Origin: Pasteurellaceae bacterium Orientalotternb1
GTDB taxonomy: Bacteria; Pseudomonadota; Gammaproteobacteria; Enterobacterales; Pasteurellaceae
DNA length: 64,000 bases
Reading direction: 5' to 3'
Assembly (NCBI GenBank): GCA_011455275.1
Contig: CP015028.1
Span: 1,834,911-1,898,910, forward strand
The notes beneath the pieces were generated by a model that searched no databases, had not been told where the DNA came from, and saw only the letters and a list, made by a program, of their open reading frames with translations. Below, one piece after another: positions 31,397-40,626 of this stretch. The translations under genes and the position numbers were made by a program. Position 1 is the stretch's first letter, and each line of letters begins with the position of its first letter.

Positions 31397-32599
31397 TTAA
31401 GAATTGCTCGCTAATTTACTAACAATAGATTGGACTTCTGAGACTACATTGTCTAATCCATTAAAACGTAATACATTTCTAGCATTAAGCTGATCTTTCT
31501 TTGCCGCTATCCAAGAAGATAGTGCTTCAGGAGAAAGATAATCAGGATGTAAACAATCGACGATCCCCATTTCAGCTAATCTAGAGGCTCGTATCCATTG
31601 TTCTTTTCTTGGCACAATTCGCGGTACAATTAAGGCTCTTTCATTAAATGAAAGAATTTCAGTCACCGTATTGTATCCGCCCATTGAGATGATGCATTCG
31701 GCATCCTGCATCAATTTGAGAGGTTCAGCAACAAAGTCAACAACATGAATTTCAGGGCGAAGTTCTATCATGTCGTGAATTTGCTTACGTTGTTCTTCTG
31801 GCATTAACGCACCAGTAATTAACAGTCCATTCCAACCTTCTGGAAGTTCTGCCTGCATAAAGGTTTTTGCGAGTTGGAAGCCGTCTTGACCACCACCAAC
31901 AACACAAAGAGCATAAGGTTCTTCAACACTTGATGAGATCACCGTATCTAGTCCTTGAACTTCCATACGACGAGTTTGATCTAAGTAGCCTACATACTGT
32001 AATTTATCGCAAATATCTTGATCTAATCCGTATTCTTTTGCGAGATCAAACAGATGAGGATCACCATATACCCAAATACTATCAAAATATAGACGGATAA
32101 TTTCTAAATTTTTCAGCTTTTTCCACTGCTGAAGAACCGCTTCTGGCTCATCAATAATATCTCGTAACCCGAGTACGATATGAGTTCCTCGACTTGCCAA
32201 TACAGGTAGTACGCTATCAAGCTCATTCATTGCTCCTCTAGGAACATTATCAATCACGATAATATCAGGTCTAAATGAATCTAGCGTGGCATAAATAATT
32301 TGCCTACGTACTTCCACTAACCGTTCAATATCGGTTCCCAAAGAACTAGGAACATATTTTCCTTCTTTAGTTTTAAAATAGCTTGGCATCGTAACGGTAT
32401 CAGCACCTTTTGGTAACTTAAAAGCACCTGATTCACGAACACCCGAAAGTAGCAGAATTTCTGAATTTGGGCAGGCTTGCAGCACTGATTGAGCTAACAA
32501 CATATTTCGACGAATGTGCCCTAATCCCATAGTGTCATGGGAATAAAAAGCAATTCGAGAAGGGAACAAACAATCACACCTTTCAGATGATCTTTGCAT
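31397..32599 (-). CDS. MurG/GT28-like predicted glycosyltransferase (COG4671 type; cluster gene 1)
   Basis: 400 residues from the ATG at 32599; a TTG 12 codons upstream is possible but less likely. The N-terminal part has AFYSHDTMGLGHIRRNMLL, where MGLGHIRR is the glycine-rich loop of GT28/COG4671 proteins, and DIIVIDNVPRGA. The C-terminal domain has CVVGGGQDGFQLAKTF and the donor-site loop IISMGGYNTVTEILSF, like the GGxxT loop of MurG. No signal peptide. It is the first gene of the cluster, with an AT-rich 270-base leader. COG4671 proteins have, to my knowledge, no defined reaction, so this is the least understood enzyme of the unit. Confidence 0.8.
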   Translation of the reverse strand: MQRSSERCDCLFPSRIAFYSHDTMGLGHIRRNMLLAQSVLQACPNSEILLLSGVRESGAFKLPKGADTVTMPSYFKTKEGKYVPSSLGTDIERLVEVRRQIIYATLDSFRPDIIVIDNVPRGAMNELDSVLPVLASRGTHIVLGLRDIIDEPEAVLQQWKKLKNLEIIRLYFDSIWVYGDPHLFDLAKEYGLDQDICDKLQYVGYLDQTRRMEVQGLDTVISSSVEEPYALCVVGGGQDGFQLAKTFMQAELPEGWNGLLITGALMPEEQRKQIHDMIELRPEIHVVDFVAEPLKLMQDAECIISMGGYNTVTEILSFNERALIVPRIVPRKEQWIRASRLAEMGIVDCLHPDYLSPEALSSWIAAKKDQLNARNVLRFNGLDNVVSEVQSIVSKLASNS

Positions 32600-32871
32600 A
32601 ATTGATTTTCTCTTATACTCTAATGATAAAAACAAAAATAGAAATCACCAATTAAATCTCTATCTTCGATAGATACTAACCCAATAGAGTATAAAATGAA
32701 AGCAGAGGCAACTCATTTAAGCACATTTTTTAACCTATTGACATCTAATTTAACTTATCTGAAGAAACCTCACTGTTTAATTAAAGAACTTACAATTGAC
32801 TGAAAGTAGTTACAACAACTGCTTAAAACAAGGTTCAAAATCCTATTTTAAACATATGTTATAACGATAGA

Positions 32872-34320
32872 CTATAATCTAAACACCTTCACATTGCTAA
32901 AGCCATTCTCTTTGAGATACAAGGCTTGTAACTTGCTCATCACACCACGTTGGCAGTAGAGCAAATAGTTTTTCGATTGATCTAATTCCCCGAAATGGTT
33001 GGAAAGTTTATAGAATGGTAGTTCTCTTATTTCCACGCCTTCCAGTTTGAACGGCAGTTCTTCTGTTTCTTCAGGGCTGCGAATATCCAAGATCACATCG
33101 TTTTCGCCTAACTCAGAAGTTGTTTCAACGGAAACCACTTCTTTTTCAGTCTGCTCGGCGATGTCACGAATGTCTAAAAACTGTGCTGAACTGACCGCTT
33201 GTTCAAGCACTTCAAAGTTGAAATTGCCTTCTTCTTCGATGATTTTGCTTTCAATCGCTTTCACCGTTGGATTTTTTGAAATCACGCCACAAAACTCAGG
33301 CATCGATTTAGCGATGTCGTCCGTGCCGATTTGCTTCGCCATTGCGATAATTTGCTCTTTGTCGTGGGTGATCAACGGACGCAACACTAAAGTGTCCGAA
33401 GCTTTGTCGATTAAACGCAAATTAGTCAGCGTTTGGCTAGACACTTGCCCGAGAGCTTCCCCCGTGACAATCGCTTGAATGTCGAAACGCTCAGCAATTT
33501 TGCTCGCTGCACGCACCATCATCCGCTTTAGCACCACGCCCATTTGCCCGTTATCGACCTTTTCTAAAATTTCACCGACCACATTTTCAAAATTGATTGC
33601 CACAAAACGTACTTTGTGTGAACTGCTGTAACGGCTCCAAATGTGGTACGCCATCTGTTTCACGCCGATTTCGTGAGCCGCACCGCCTAAATTGAAGAAG
33701 CAGTAATGCACCCGTGAGCCACGACGGATCAACATATAGCTCGATACCCCCGAATCAAAACCGCCCGAAATCAACGATAACACATCCTCTTGCGTACCAA
33801 TCGGATAGCCACCAAGCCCTGCGTGGCGAGCTTTGATCAGCAACATTTTATCGTGATCAATATCAATCCGTACCGTTACATCAGGATTGGTAAGTTGCAC
33901 TCTTGCTGAGTCAATCCGTTGATTTAAGCCACCGCCGACATAGCGTTCCACGTCTAACGAGCGAAACTCGTGCTTGCCTTTACGTCGAACTCGCACGCAG
34001 AAGGTTTTGCCTTCTAGCTCGTCTTTCACTGCTGTATAGGTCTGTTCAAAAATATCGTGCATCGTTTCAAACGGGGTTTCTTCCACCTGCAAAATGTGGT
34101 GAATCCCAGGTGTGCGTTGCAATAAATCCAACACCAACGGGGTTTCTTCCTCCACTTTGGCACGCACTTCGATAAAGTCCCAATGGCGAATCACCGCCAC
34201 GTTTTCTGTTTCTCGCAACAGTACATTACGAATGTTCGAGGTTAAAATTTTGATAAAGCGTTTTCGTACCGAATCGCTTTTAATCATAATTTCAGGGAAA
34301 AGTTTGATAATAAATTTCAT
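32872..34320 (-). CDS. thiI: tRNA 4-thiouridine synthetase / sulfurtransferase ThiI
   Basis: Makes 4-thiouridine at tRNA position 8 and supplies sulfur for thiazole synthesis. 482 residues, the E. coli length. Order: N-terminal ferredoxin-like and THUMP domains (about 60-165), PP-loop ATP pyrophosphatase with [15 protein letters not shown] near residue 183, and a C-terminal rhodanese domain whose active cysteine is in [12 protein letters not shown] near residue 456. The rhodanese tail places it in the enteric/Haemophilus class. The start is the only good ATG. A USS encodes EQAVSS inside the linker. The long downstream gap of 272 bases separates it from the glycan cluster. Confidence 0.97.
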   Translation of the reverse strand: MKFIIKLFPEIMIKSDSVRKRFIKILTSNIRNVLLRETENVAVIRHWDFIEVRAKVEEETPLVLDLLQRTPGIHHILQVEETPFETMHDIFEQTYTAVKDELEGKTFCVRVRRKGKHEFRSLDVERYVGGGLNQRIDSARVQLTNPDVTVRIDIDHDKMLLIKARHAGLGGYPIGTQEDVLSLISGGFDSGVSSYMLIRRGSRVHYCFFNLGGAAHEIGVKQMAYHIWSRYSSSHKVRFVAINFENVVGEILEKVDNGQMGVVLKRMMVRAASKIAERFDIQAIVTGEALGQVSSQTLTNLRLIDKASDTLVLRPLITHDKEQIIAMAKQIGTDDIAKSMPEFCGVISKNPTVKAIESKIIEEEGNFNFEVLEQAVSSAQFLDIRDIAEQTEKEVVSVETTSELGENDVILDIRSPEETEELPFKLEGVEIRELPFYKLSNHFGELDQSKNYLLYCQRGVMSKLQALYLKENGFSNVKVFRL

Positions 34321-34427
34321 AATAAAAACAAGAAAATCAAAAAGCGGTGGATCCTACCACAGTTTGCAAAAAATCCGTAGGATCTGACCGCTTGTAATGA
34401 GTCCGTTTTTCTCACCTTCATCAACAA

Positions 34428-35819
34428 CTAACGGCTATATTTTCCTGCCATTGCTTGATAAATTGCTGCTTCGTTTTTGATTTTAGTAAACTTAGCTTCT
34501 AAAAGTGCTAGTTCAGAATTACGCTCTGTATTCAATGCGTTGAGCCAATCACGCAACTCGGAAATACCTTGATCATAACGATCCTTATAATAACCACTAA
34601 TTTTTTTATCACTTTGGTATTTCTTTTGTAAATTCACATAACTCTTCGCAGACTGTTTATAAGCATAATAATAACCATCAATTTCATTCAAAGCCAAAGT
34701 GACTGTTTGCTCATAATTAAGTCTGGCCAGTTTATATTTCTCTTCGGAAAGATTGATATTATTTGACACTCGCTTCCAATCTAAGAATGGCAAATCGAGC
34801 TTGAATAATCCAGTACCTGTCGGGTTATCTGTTACATTACTCGTTTTAGCAGCTGTACCTGCCAAGGTAGCTCCTAATGTCAAAGTTGGGAACCAACTTT
34901 TTTCCATTGACTTAAGATTCTTAAACCCACTTTGTAAACGATGTAGGCTTGCCATAACATCAGGACGATTGGCAATAACTGAAACAGGAACACTCATATT
35001 AACGCCTTGTAATTTCACCTTACCTAAGGTAGCAGAAGAAACAGAAAGAGACTCATTTGGTTTCAAATTCAGTAAATTACGCAATGTTTGCTCAGCCGCC
35101 TTTTGTGCTGTTTGTAAACTAATTAAGGTATTTCTCGCTGCTAATACTGCCTGATTTGACTGTTCAACACTCAAGTGATCAATTAAGCCAACTTGGTGCT
35201 TGCTACTCAAAATACGATGCATTTCTTGATAAGCTTTAACACTCTGCTCTGTTACCCGAATAGCATCATTAAAATAAGCAAGATTATAATAACTGCTGAC
35301 AACAGCATTGATAAGAGATAATTTTGCAGCTTGTAAATCTTCTTCAGTAGCCCTGTGTTCCCATTCTGCTGCACTCGTTGCATCTCTTAAACGTCCCCAT
35401 AAATCAAGGGTATAACTTAAATTAAAACCAACTTGGTGATTGACTTGTGATACACCTGTTGAAATGGCATTATTAGTAGAACCCACTCCCTTAGTTGCAG
35501 AAGACTGCCCTGCTGCACTAAAGGTTGGGACTAAATCAGCTCCAACCAAATTCGCACTATATAACGCCGTATTCACAGCAATTGCTGCTTTAGCTAGGTT
35601 GATATTATTCGTTAAAGCTTTCTCTACGATCTGATTTAGTTTAGGATCGTGATAACCTTTCCACCATTTTGTATTAATTTTATATTGCTTAGTAATCGCT
35701 TGATATTGTTGAAATGCTTGTTGCGTTTGCTCAAAGGTTCCATCTTGGCTCATTCTATTAATACAGCCTGACAGCATTAATGCTGTCACTAAAGTCAATG
35801 AGAACTTCATCATTTTCAT
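34428..35819 (-). CDS. Outer-membrane efflux lipoprotein (TolC/OprM-like, NodT family)
   Basis: 463 residues. The leader MKMMKFSLTLVTALMLSGC is a lipoprotein signal with Cys19 as lipid site. Two outer membrane efflux protein (OEP) repeats follow, with the typical coiled helical stretches around residues 60-210 and 270-455. Markers are KWWKGYHDPKLNQIVEKAL, LSYTLDLWGRLRDATSAAEW and VIANRPDVMASLH. RBS AGGAA. It lies 104 bases downstream of a HlyD-type adaptor, with no inner-membrane pump of RND or MFS type nearby. The channel therefore probably works with the YiaV/YiaW-type inner-membrane pair, or with a pump encoded elsewhere. Confidence 0.9.
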   Translation of the reverse strand: MKMMKFSLTLVTALMLSGCINRMSQDGTFEQTQQAFQQYQAITKQYKINTKWWKGYHDPKLNQIVEKALTNNINLAKAAIAVNTALYSANLVGADLVPTFSAAGQSSATKGVGSTNNAISTGVSQVNHQVGFNLSYTLDLWGRLRDATSAAEWEHRATEEDLQAAKLSLINAVVSSYYNLAYFNDAIRVTEQSVKAYQEMHRILSSKHQVGLIDHLSVEQSNQAVLAARNTLISLQTAQKAAEQTLRNLLNLKPNESLSVSSATLGKVKLQGVNMSVPVSVIANRPDVMASLHRLQSGFKNLKSMEKSWFPTLTLGATLAGTAAKTSNVTDNPTGTGLFKLDLPFLDWKRVSNNINLSEEKYKLARLNYEQTVTLALNEIDGYYYAYKQSAKSYVNLQKKYQSDKKISGYYKDRYDQGISELRDWLNALNTERNSELALLEAKFTKIKNEAAIYQAMAGKYSR

Positions 35820-35923
35820 AAAAATTCCTTTTGTCTAAAAATATCTGACTATTCTAATGAATTGCCCGACATTCGCCTAGCAGAAAATGAACAACCATTC
35901 ATTTTTTGCAAAAAGTTTACAGA

Positions 35924-37057
35924 TTAGTGATCTAAATAGAGATAGTTTTTCCAGCTGTTCATTCGTAACAAGACTTTACGCATTACCGCTAAATGGTGAG
36001 CATGCTCTGTATAAACCGCCACTTCAGCTGTTGTACCATAAGGTAACGCATATTCAGACATATCACTTGTCAGCTTTAATAAAACAAGCGGCATCGCCTG
36101 ATTATCAATAAACTTTTTCGTATAAAGGGTTCCGCCCGCTTGCATTTCGTGTTCACCAATTGAAGGTAAAATAGCGACCACTTCCGCTTGGAACACTTTA
36201 CCTGGAATAGATGGAAATACCAGCTCCGCTTCATTGCCGACATTTAAACGCAATAAGGAGTTTTGACGGAAAGCCGCCAAAAACAGCTTATCTTGTTTAT
36301 GGGTAAAGGTCATCATTGGACGCAATGGTAAGGTTGTTGCCATCATTCCAGGTTGCAATAAATTTTGTACAACAAAACCGTCCGTTGGAGCACGAACAAT
36401 CGTAGAATCTAAATCAAACTGGGCTTTTACAAGTTGTGCCTTTTTCTGTGCGACATTGGTATGCTCACCATCAATACGTGCCATATAAATGCCTTTACTC
36501 TTTTCCAATTCAGCTTTACGAGCCTCAAAATTGGCTTTTGCCACCAGATATTCCCGCTCTTTAATTTCTAAATCAGAACGGGTTACGCCATCTGTTTTTA
36601 TTAATTGGCGGTAACGTTCTAATTCTTTCCGCTTTTGTTCCATCGTATATTTTGCTTCATCAATGCGTGCATTCGATACTTGGAAATCAGATGCTAATGA
36701 CGTTGCGATTTGTTCGGCATCTGCTAGCTCCGCTTTCTTCGCATCGACATCCGCTTGGTAAGGTGTTGGATCCAGTTTGAATAGCACATCGCCTTTTTTC
36801 ACTAATTGATTTGGCTTGATATCGCTAACTTCAATAACCGTACCTTTTACATTCGGCACAATCGGGGTCGAAATATAATACTGGGTCGCTAATTTTGTGT
36901 GCGGATGGTTGTAATTCATAAATAACAACATTGAAACCATCAACACCACACCACCTAAAATTGCCGTTGGCACCGACCATTTATTCAATGGAATTTTGAA
37001 CAGTTTAAAAATACCAACGCAGATTGAAGCGTAAATAATTAAAATCATCAACTCCAT
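35924..37057 (-). CDS. HlyD-family membrane fusion protein (YiaV/YibH-like)
   Basis: 377 residues. Two N-terminal hydrophobic stretches (about 3-20 and 34-50) anchor it in the inner membrane. The barrel-sandwich part follows with IVPNVKGTVIEVSDIKPNQLVKKGD, then a long coiled-coil hairpin (about 95-215), and DSTIVRAPTDGFVVQNLL closes the lipoyl half. E. coli YiaV and YibH have the same build and length. The start shares one base with the stop of the yiaW-like gene. With the outer-membrane channel downstream it forms a likely export path across the envelope. The substrate is unknown; aryl acids or small amphiphiles are guesses from related EmrA/AaeA proteins. Confidence 0.88.
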   Translation of the reverse strand: MELMILIIYASICVGIFKLFKIPLNKWSVPTAILGGVVLMVSMLLFMNYNHPHTKLATQYYISTPIVPNVKGTVIEVSDIKPNQLVKKGDVLFKLDPTPYQADVDAKKAELADAEQIATSLASDFQVSNARIDEAKYTMEQKRKELERYRQLIKTDGVTRSDLEIKEREYLVAKANFEARKAELEKSKGIYMARIDGEHTNVAQKKAQLVKAQFDLDSTIVRAPTDGFVVQNLLQPGMMATTLPLRPMMTFTHKQDKLFLAAFRQNSLLRLNVGNEAELVFPSIPGKVFQAEVVAILPSIGEHEMQAGGTLYTKKFIDNQAMPLVLLKLTSDMSEYALPYGTTAEVAVYTEHAHHLAVMRKVLLRMNSWKNYLYLDH

Positions 37058-37469
37058 TATTTCGCTCCTTTTTCTAATTGGTTTAGGCGTTGTGAGACCG
37101 CTTGTAATTCCAAGCGTAAAGCTGTCATTTCTTCACGAAGTTTTGCGTTTTCGTGTTCAAGCACAGGAATTTCTTTCGATAATTCGCCAATCTGGGTTAA
37201 AGCTTCCACTTCTTTCTGACGATTGCCGCTGCCCCAACCATTTTCCTTGTGCCACAAGGTTGCCCAAATCCACAAAAAAGCCAAATCACGTGCAGGGTAA
37301 ACAAGCTCACCCAGCCTGCGTAGTGAATCGCTTCAAGATGTGGGTGGTTACGTTTTTTGGCGATCTCATAGGGAATATCGTGAATGGCAATCACCGCATA
37401 AAAAATTGCCAGACTGGCAAAAATCAAGAAGAACAGTGCAAGCCCGTCCAACATCTCATTAGGAATCAT
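37057..37469 (-). pseudogene. Small inner-membrane protein, DUF3302 (YiaW/YibI-like), frame broken by one-base deletion
   Basis: The first part from the ATG at 37469 reads LDGLALFFLIFASLAIFY and HDIPYEIAKKRNHPH with AGWVSLFTLHVIW, which match E. coli YiaW/YibI. It then shifts to a wrong frame at a run of six T on the minus strand (A run 37274-37279). Adding one T restores LFLWIWATLW and a charged, coiled-coil C-terminus ending QLEKGAK, 137 residues in all. E. coli relatives are about 107, with the same two hydrophobic segments. RBS GGAG. In E. coli it is paired with the HlyD-like gene exactly as here. The deletion is a likely homopolymer error, like those in leuS and rpoE. Confidence 0.85.
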
Positions 37470-37666
37470 AGAGATAGCTCCAAATAAAGAAAAACTCGGA
37501 AGTTAGCATTACGGTATTTTGTAATGTGCCTGAACAAGCCGAGCTATCGTTAGCTAATTGAAAAAATAGGTAAAAAAGCGGCAAGTTGCCACGGACGACA
37601 TTTTACTTATGCCAAGGAATAAATTCGAAAAGGTTGCGTAAAAGTGAGTAAACAAAAGGTAAAACC

Positions 37667-37724
37667 ACAAGCGGTCAGTTAACAGACATTTTTTGCAAAA
37701 AATTGTCAGGATCTGACCGCTTGT
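37667..37724. terminator. Inverted USS pair before the export operon, after gmk
   Basis: ACAAGCGGTCAG (37667-37678) and CTGACCGCTTGT (37713-37724) are perfectly complementary, with the AT-rich USS tails forming the loop. It lies directly after the gmk stop (minus strand), so it can end gmk transcription. No long T run follows. Confidence 0.55.
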
Positions 37725-37733
37725 AGTGCAGCA

Positions 37734-38357
37734 TTACGCTGAAAGAAGCTGTTCAATTAAGGTTTTATGACGTTCAGCTTGGGCGGTTTGTTTCAAACGC
37801 TCAGCAGTTAAAATACTTTTCAGCTCGTTTAACGCCGTTTGGAAATCGTCATTGACAATCACATAATCAAATTCGTGATAATGGCTCATTTCCGATACCG
37901 CTTCCGCCATACGCTTAGCGATGGTTTCTGCCGAGTCTTGCCCACGCCCGATCAAACGCTGTTCCAATTCCGCTTTGCTTGGCGGCAGAATGAAGACCGT
38001 TTTTACATTTGGCACTTTTTCACGAATTTGGCGAGCACCTTGCCAGTCAATATCCAAAAAAACGTCAACCCCTTGCTCAAGACTACGTTCAATCATCGGC
38101 AGCGAGGTACCATAATAATTGCCAAACACTTCTGCCCACTCCAAAAAATGTCCTTGTTCGATCAAGCGTTTAAACTCATCGTGCTGGGTGAAATAATAAT
38201 GCACGCCATCTTCTTCCGCAGGGCGTGGATTGCGAGTGGTGTGTGAAATTGAGAGTTGCACTTGACTGCGGGGTAAATCCGCCAGTAACGCATTGATTAA
38301 TGAAGATTTTCCTGCACCGCTCGGGGCAGAAATAATATAAAGATTACCTAAATTCAT
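37734..38357 (-). CDS. gmk: Guanylate kinase
   Basis: Phosphorylates GMP to GDP in purine salvage and synthesis. 207 residues, the E. coli length. P-loop [10 protein letters not shown] at residues 10-19; the GMP-binding block [21 protein letters not shown] near 37-57; [13 protein letters not shown] near 100 and [12 protein letters not shown] near 170. The ATG at 38357 has no clear Shine-Dalgarno sequence, but starting with LYIISAPSG is typical of the family. A repeat hairpin separates it from gpt upstream. Nothing is broken. Confidence 0.97.
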   Translation of the reverse strand: MNLGNLYIISAPSGAGKSSLINALLADLPRSQVQLSISHTTRNPRPAEEDGVHYYFTQHDEFKRLIEQGHFLEWAEVFGNYYGTSLPMIERSLEQGVDVFLDIDWQGARQIREKVPNVKTVFILPPSKAELEQRLIGRGQDSAETIAKRMAEAVSEMSHYHEFDYVIVNDDFQTALNELKSILTAERLKQTAQAERHKTLIEQLLSA

Positions 38358-38382
38358 AATTTGGTTAGGAAAAATTCAAGTT

Positions 38383-38443
38383 GTAGGGCAGGTTTTAACC
38401 CGCACTCAATAATGGATTAGGGCAGGTTAAAACCTGCCCCTAC
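38383..38443. repeat. GTAGGG-type inverted repeat between gpt and gmk
   Basis: GTAGGGCAGGTTTTAA (38383-38398) is mirrored by TTAAAACCTGCCCCTAC (38427-38443, one extra C), and GGGCAGG/CCTGCCC forms a second hairpin inside. It fills nearly the whole spacer and resembles the palindromes in the metQ spacers and at 13.88 and 54.39 kb. Likely a small mobile or REP-like repeat. Confidence 0.6.
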
Positions 38444-38452
38444 GAAATATTT

Positions 38453-38932
38453 TTACTGCTTAGACAAAGGCTGTACGAAGGTAATGCCTAAATCCCACGG
38501 CTGCTCGATCCACGTTTCTTGTGGGATATCTACCACATAATCATCAACTAAGCCTGCCCCCATTGGTTTGGCGAAAACGGTAACAAACTTCGCATTAGGA
38601 TACATTTTACGAATTTCACGAGCAGTGTTGCCAGTATCAACTAAATCGTCCACCACAATCCAGTCTTCGCCGCCATTTTCTAATTCTGCAGCGTGTAACA
38701 CTTTTAGTTCGCCTTGCGAGTCGTGATCGTAGCTCGCAATACAGACGGTTTGAACATGGCGAATGCTCAACTCACGGGCTAATACCGCCGCAGGGAATAA
38801 ACCGCCACGACTTACTGCCACAATGCCTTTCCACTGTTTGGCAGGCAATAAACGGCTAGCTAATTTGCGTGCGTGCATATGGAACATATCCCACGTCACG
38901 ATGTATTTTTCGTTTGTATATTTTTCGCTCAT
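38453..38932 (-). CDS. gpt: Xanthine-guanine phosphoribosyltransferase
   Basis: Salvages guanine and xanthine to GMP and XMP using PRPP. 159 residues (E. coli Gpt 152). The PRPP-binding signature [15 protein letters not shown] is at about residues 93-107; [18 protein letters not shown] is the N-terminal substrate loop near 39-56; [10 protein letters not shown] near the C-terminus is characteristic of Gpt. It lies at the inner membrane face in E. coli. Functionally it goes with gmk next door, which converts the GMP product. The start ATG at 38932 is the only suitable one. Confidence 0.96.
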   Translation of the reverse strand: MSEKYTNEKYIVTWDMFHMHARKLASRLLPAKQWKGIVAVSRGGLFPAAVLARELSIRHVQTVCIASYDHDSQGELKVLHAAELENGGEDWIVVDDLVDTGNTAREIRKMYPNAKFVTVFAKPMGAGLVDDYVVDIPQETWIEQPWDLGITFVQPLSKQ

Positions 38933-39111
38933 AAGTTCTACCTAAAAGAATGGTGACAAGCCACCTAATAAAAAAATTGCGTAAGGATAACCCGAAAAGC
39001 TGTTTCGTGCTATCATTTCGGGCGTTTTTTTACAATTGAAGTGGGCTTCCTTCGCAAATTTTGCAAAATTTTACGAAAAAGTGACCGCTTGTTATCCTTA
39101 CAGGAGTAAAT

Positions 39112-40566
39112 ATGTCTGAAATTCAAACACTTACACCAAACCTATTATGGAAATGGTTTGATCAAATTTGTGCAATCCCGCATCCGTCTTACTTTGAGGA
39201 AGAAATTGCCAATTTCATTGTAAATTGGGCGAAAGAGAAACAATTCTTCGTGGAACGAGATGAAGCGGGCAATATTTTAATTCGCAAACCCGCAACAAAA
39301 GGCATGGAAAATCGCCAAACCATCGCTATTCAAGCCCACTTGGATATGGTGCCACAAGCCAATGAAGGCACGCAGCACGATTTCAAAAAAGACCCAATTC
39401 AGCCGTACATTGACGGTGATTGGGTGAAAGCCCAAGGCACAACGCTTGGAGCGGATAACGGTATCGGCTTGGCTTCTTGCTTAGCTGTGCTAGATTCAGA
39501 CGACATTGCTCACCCAGAAATTGAAGCCTTGCTCACGATGACCGAAGAAGCAGGAATGGAAGGGGCGATTGGCTTGCGAGCGAACTGGCTGAAATCGGAA
39601 ATTATGATCAATACCGACACCGAAGAAAACGGCGAGATTTATATCGGCTGTGCTGGCGGTGAAGATGCTGAACTGACACTGTCGTTGCAATATCAAGCCA
39701 ATCCATTTGATGCCGCATTAAAAATCAACTTAAAAGGCTTACAGGGCGGGCATTCAGGCTGTGATATTCACACCACCCGAGCCAATGCGATCAAATTACT
39801 CGCTCGCACCTTGGCAGAATTAAAAGCGGCAGTGCCATTCCAATTAGCTGAAATTCGTGGCGGTTCTGTTCGCAATGCGATCCCACGCGAAGCCACGGCG
39901 GTATTGGCATTTTCTGCAAAAGATCAGGCTAAACTGACCGCTTGTTTAGCCACTTTTGAGCAAGAACTCAAAGCCGAACTCGCCCTTGCCGAGCCGAATT
40001 TAACTTTTATTGTGGAAACTGCCGAAGTACCTGCTCAAGTATTCGATAAAACTAGTAGCGACAAAGTCGTTCAGTTACTCAACGTGTTACCAAATGGCGT
40101 AATCCGCAACAGTGATGCAGTGAAAAATGTGGTGGAAACCTCATTAAGCATCGGGATTTTACGCACGGAAAATAGCGTACTGAAAGCAAAAATTTTAGTT
40201 CGTTCGTTGATTGAAAACGGTAAAGCGGACGTTCGCAGCCGTTTATCTTCACTAGCAGAATTGACAGGCTCAACCGTTGCTTTCTCAGGCAGCTATCCAG
40301 GTTGGGAACCTGATCCAAACTCGCAGATCACCGCATTAACCAAAACGATCTACGATGAGATTTTAGGCTATGAAGCGAAAATCCAAGTGATCCACGCAGG
40401 CTTAGAATGTGGCTTGATCAAAAAGGTCTATCCGAAAATGGATTTAGTGTCTATCGGTCCAACCATTCGCAACGCTCACTCGCCTGACGAAAAAGTGCAT
40501 ATCCCTGCGGTGCAAATTTACTGGGAATTGCTCACCACATTGTTGGCACAAGCACCAAGTAAATAA
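39112..40566 (+). CDS. pepD: Aminoacyl-histidine dipeptidase (Xaa-His dipeptidase) PepD
   Basis: Metallopeptidase of family M20C that splits beta-Ala-His and other dipeptides. 484 residues (E. coli 485). Metal-ligand blocks: [12 protein letters not shown] near residue 73, [17 protein letters not shown] near 113, and [14 protein letters not shown] near 143, with the E-E pair as catalytic base. GGHSGCDIH near 215 is the lid-domain region. RBS CAGGAG. A USS core in frame (39937-39945) encodes L-T-A-C in the lid domain. A bidirectional terminator separates it from convergent rseA. The function is peptide nutrition; nothing is odd. Confidence 0.96.
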   Translation: MSEIQTLTPNLLWKWFDQICAIPHPSYFEEEIANFIVNWAKEKQFFVERDEAGNILIRKPATKGMENRQTIAIQAHLDMVPQANEGTQHDFKKDPIQPYIDGDWVKAQGTTLGADNGIGLASCLAVLDSDDIAHPEIEALLTMTEEAGMEGAIGLRANWLKSEIMINTDTEENGEIYIGCAGGEDAELTLSLQYQANPFDAALKINLKGLQGGHSGCDIHTTRANAIKLLARTLAELKAAVPFQLAEIRGGSVRNAIPREATAVLAFSAKDQAKLTACLATFEQELKAELALAEPNLTFIVETAEVPAQVFDKTSSDKVVQLLNVLPNGVIRNSDAVKNVVETSLSIGILRTENSVLKAKILVRSLIENGKADVRSRLSSLAELTGSTVAFSGSYPGWEPDPNSQITALTKTIYDEILGYEAKIQVIHAGLECGLIKKVYPKMDLVSIGPTIRNAHSPDEKVHIPAVQIYWELLTTLLAQAPSK

Positions 40567-40573
40567 CCATAAA

Positions 40574-40606
40574 AAATGGTTGCTAACTTAACATTAGCAA
40601 CCATTT
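40574..40606. terminator. Bidirectional terminator between pepD and rseA
   Basis: AAATGGTTGCTAA (40574-40586) pairs perfectly with TTAGCAACCATTT (40594-40606). A T run follows on the plus strand, and A residues before the stem give a T run on the minus strand, so it can serve both convergent genes. Confidence 0.9.
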
Positions 40607-40626
40607 TTCTTTTTATCTCTTCAACA

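Noticed and set aside
32636..32871. JUMPstart/ops element or promoter before the glycan cluster
   Set aside because: No GGCGGTAG ops core and no -35/-10 pair with acceptable spacing could be found in this AT-rich leader.
33047..33478. 143-codon plus-strand frame opposite thiI
   Set aside because: Ser/Ile-rich shadow of thiI; no RBS or known domain.
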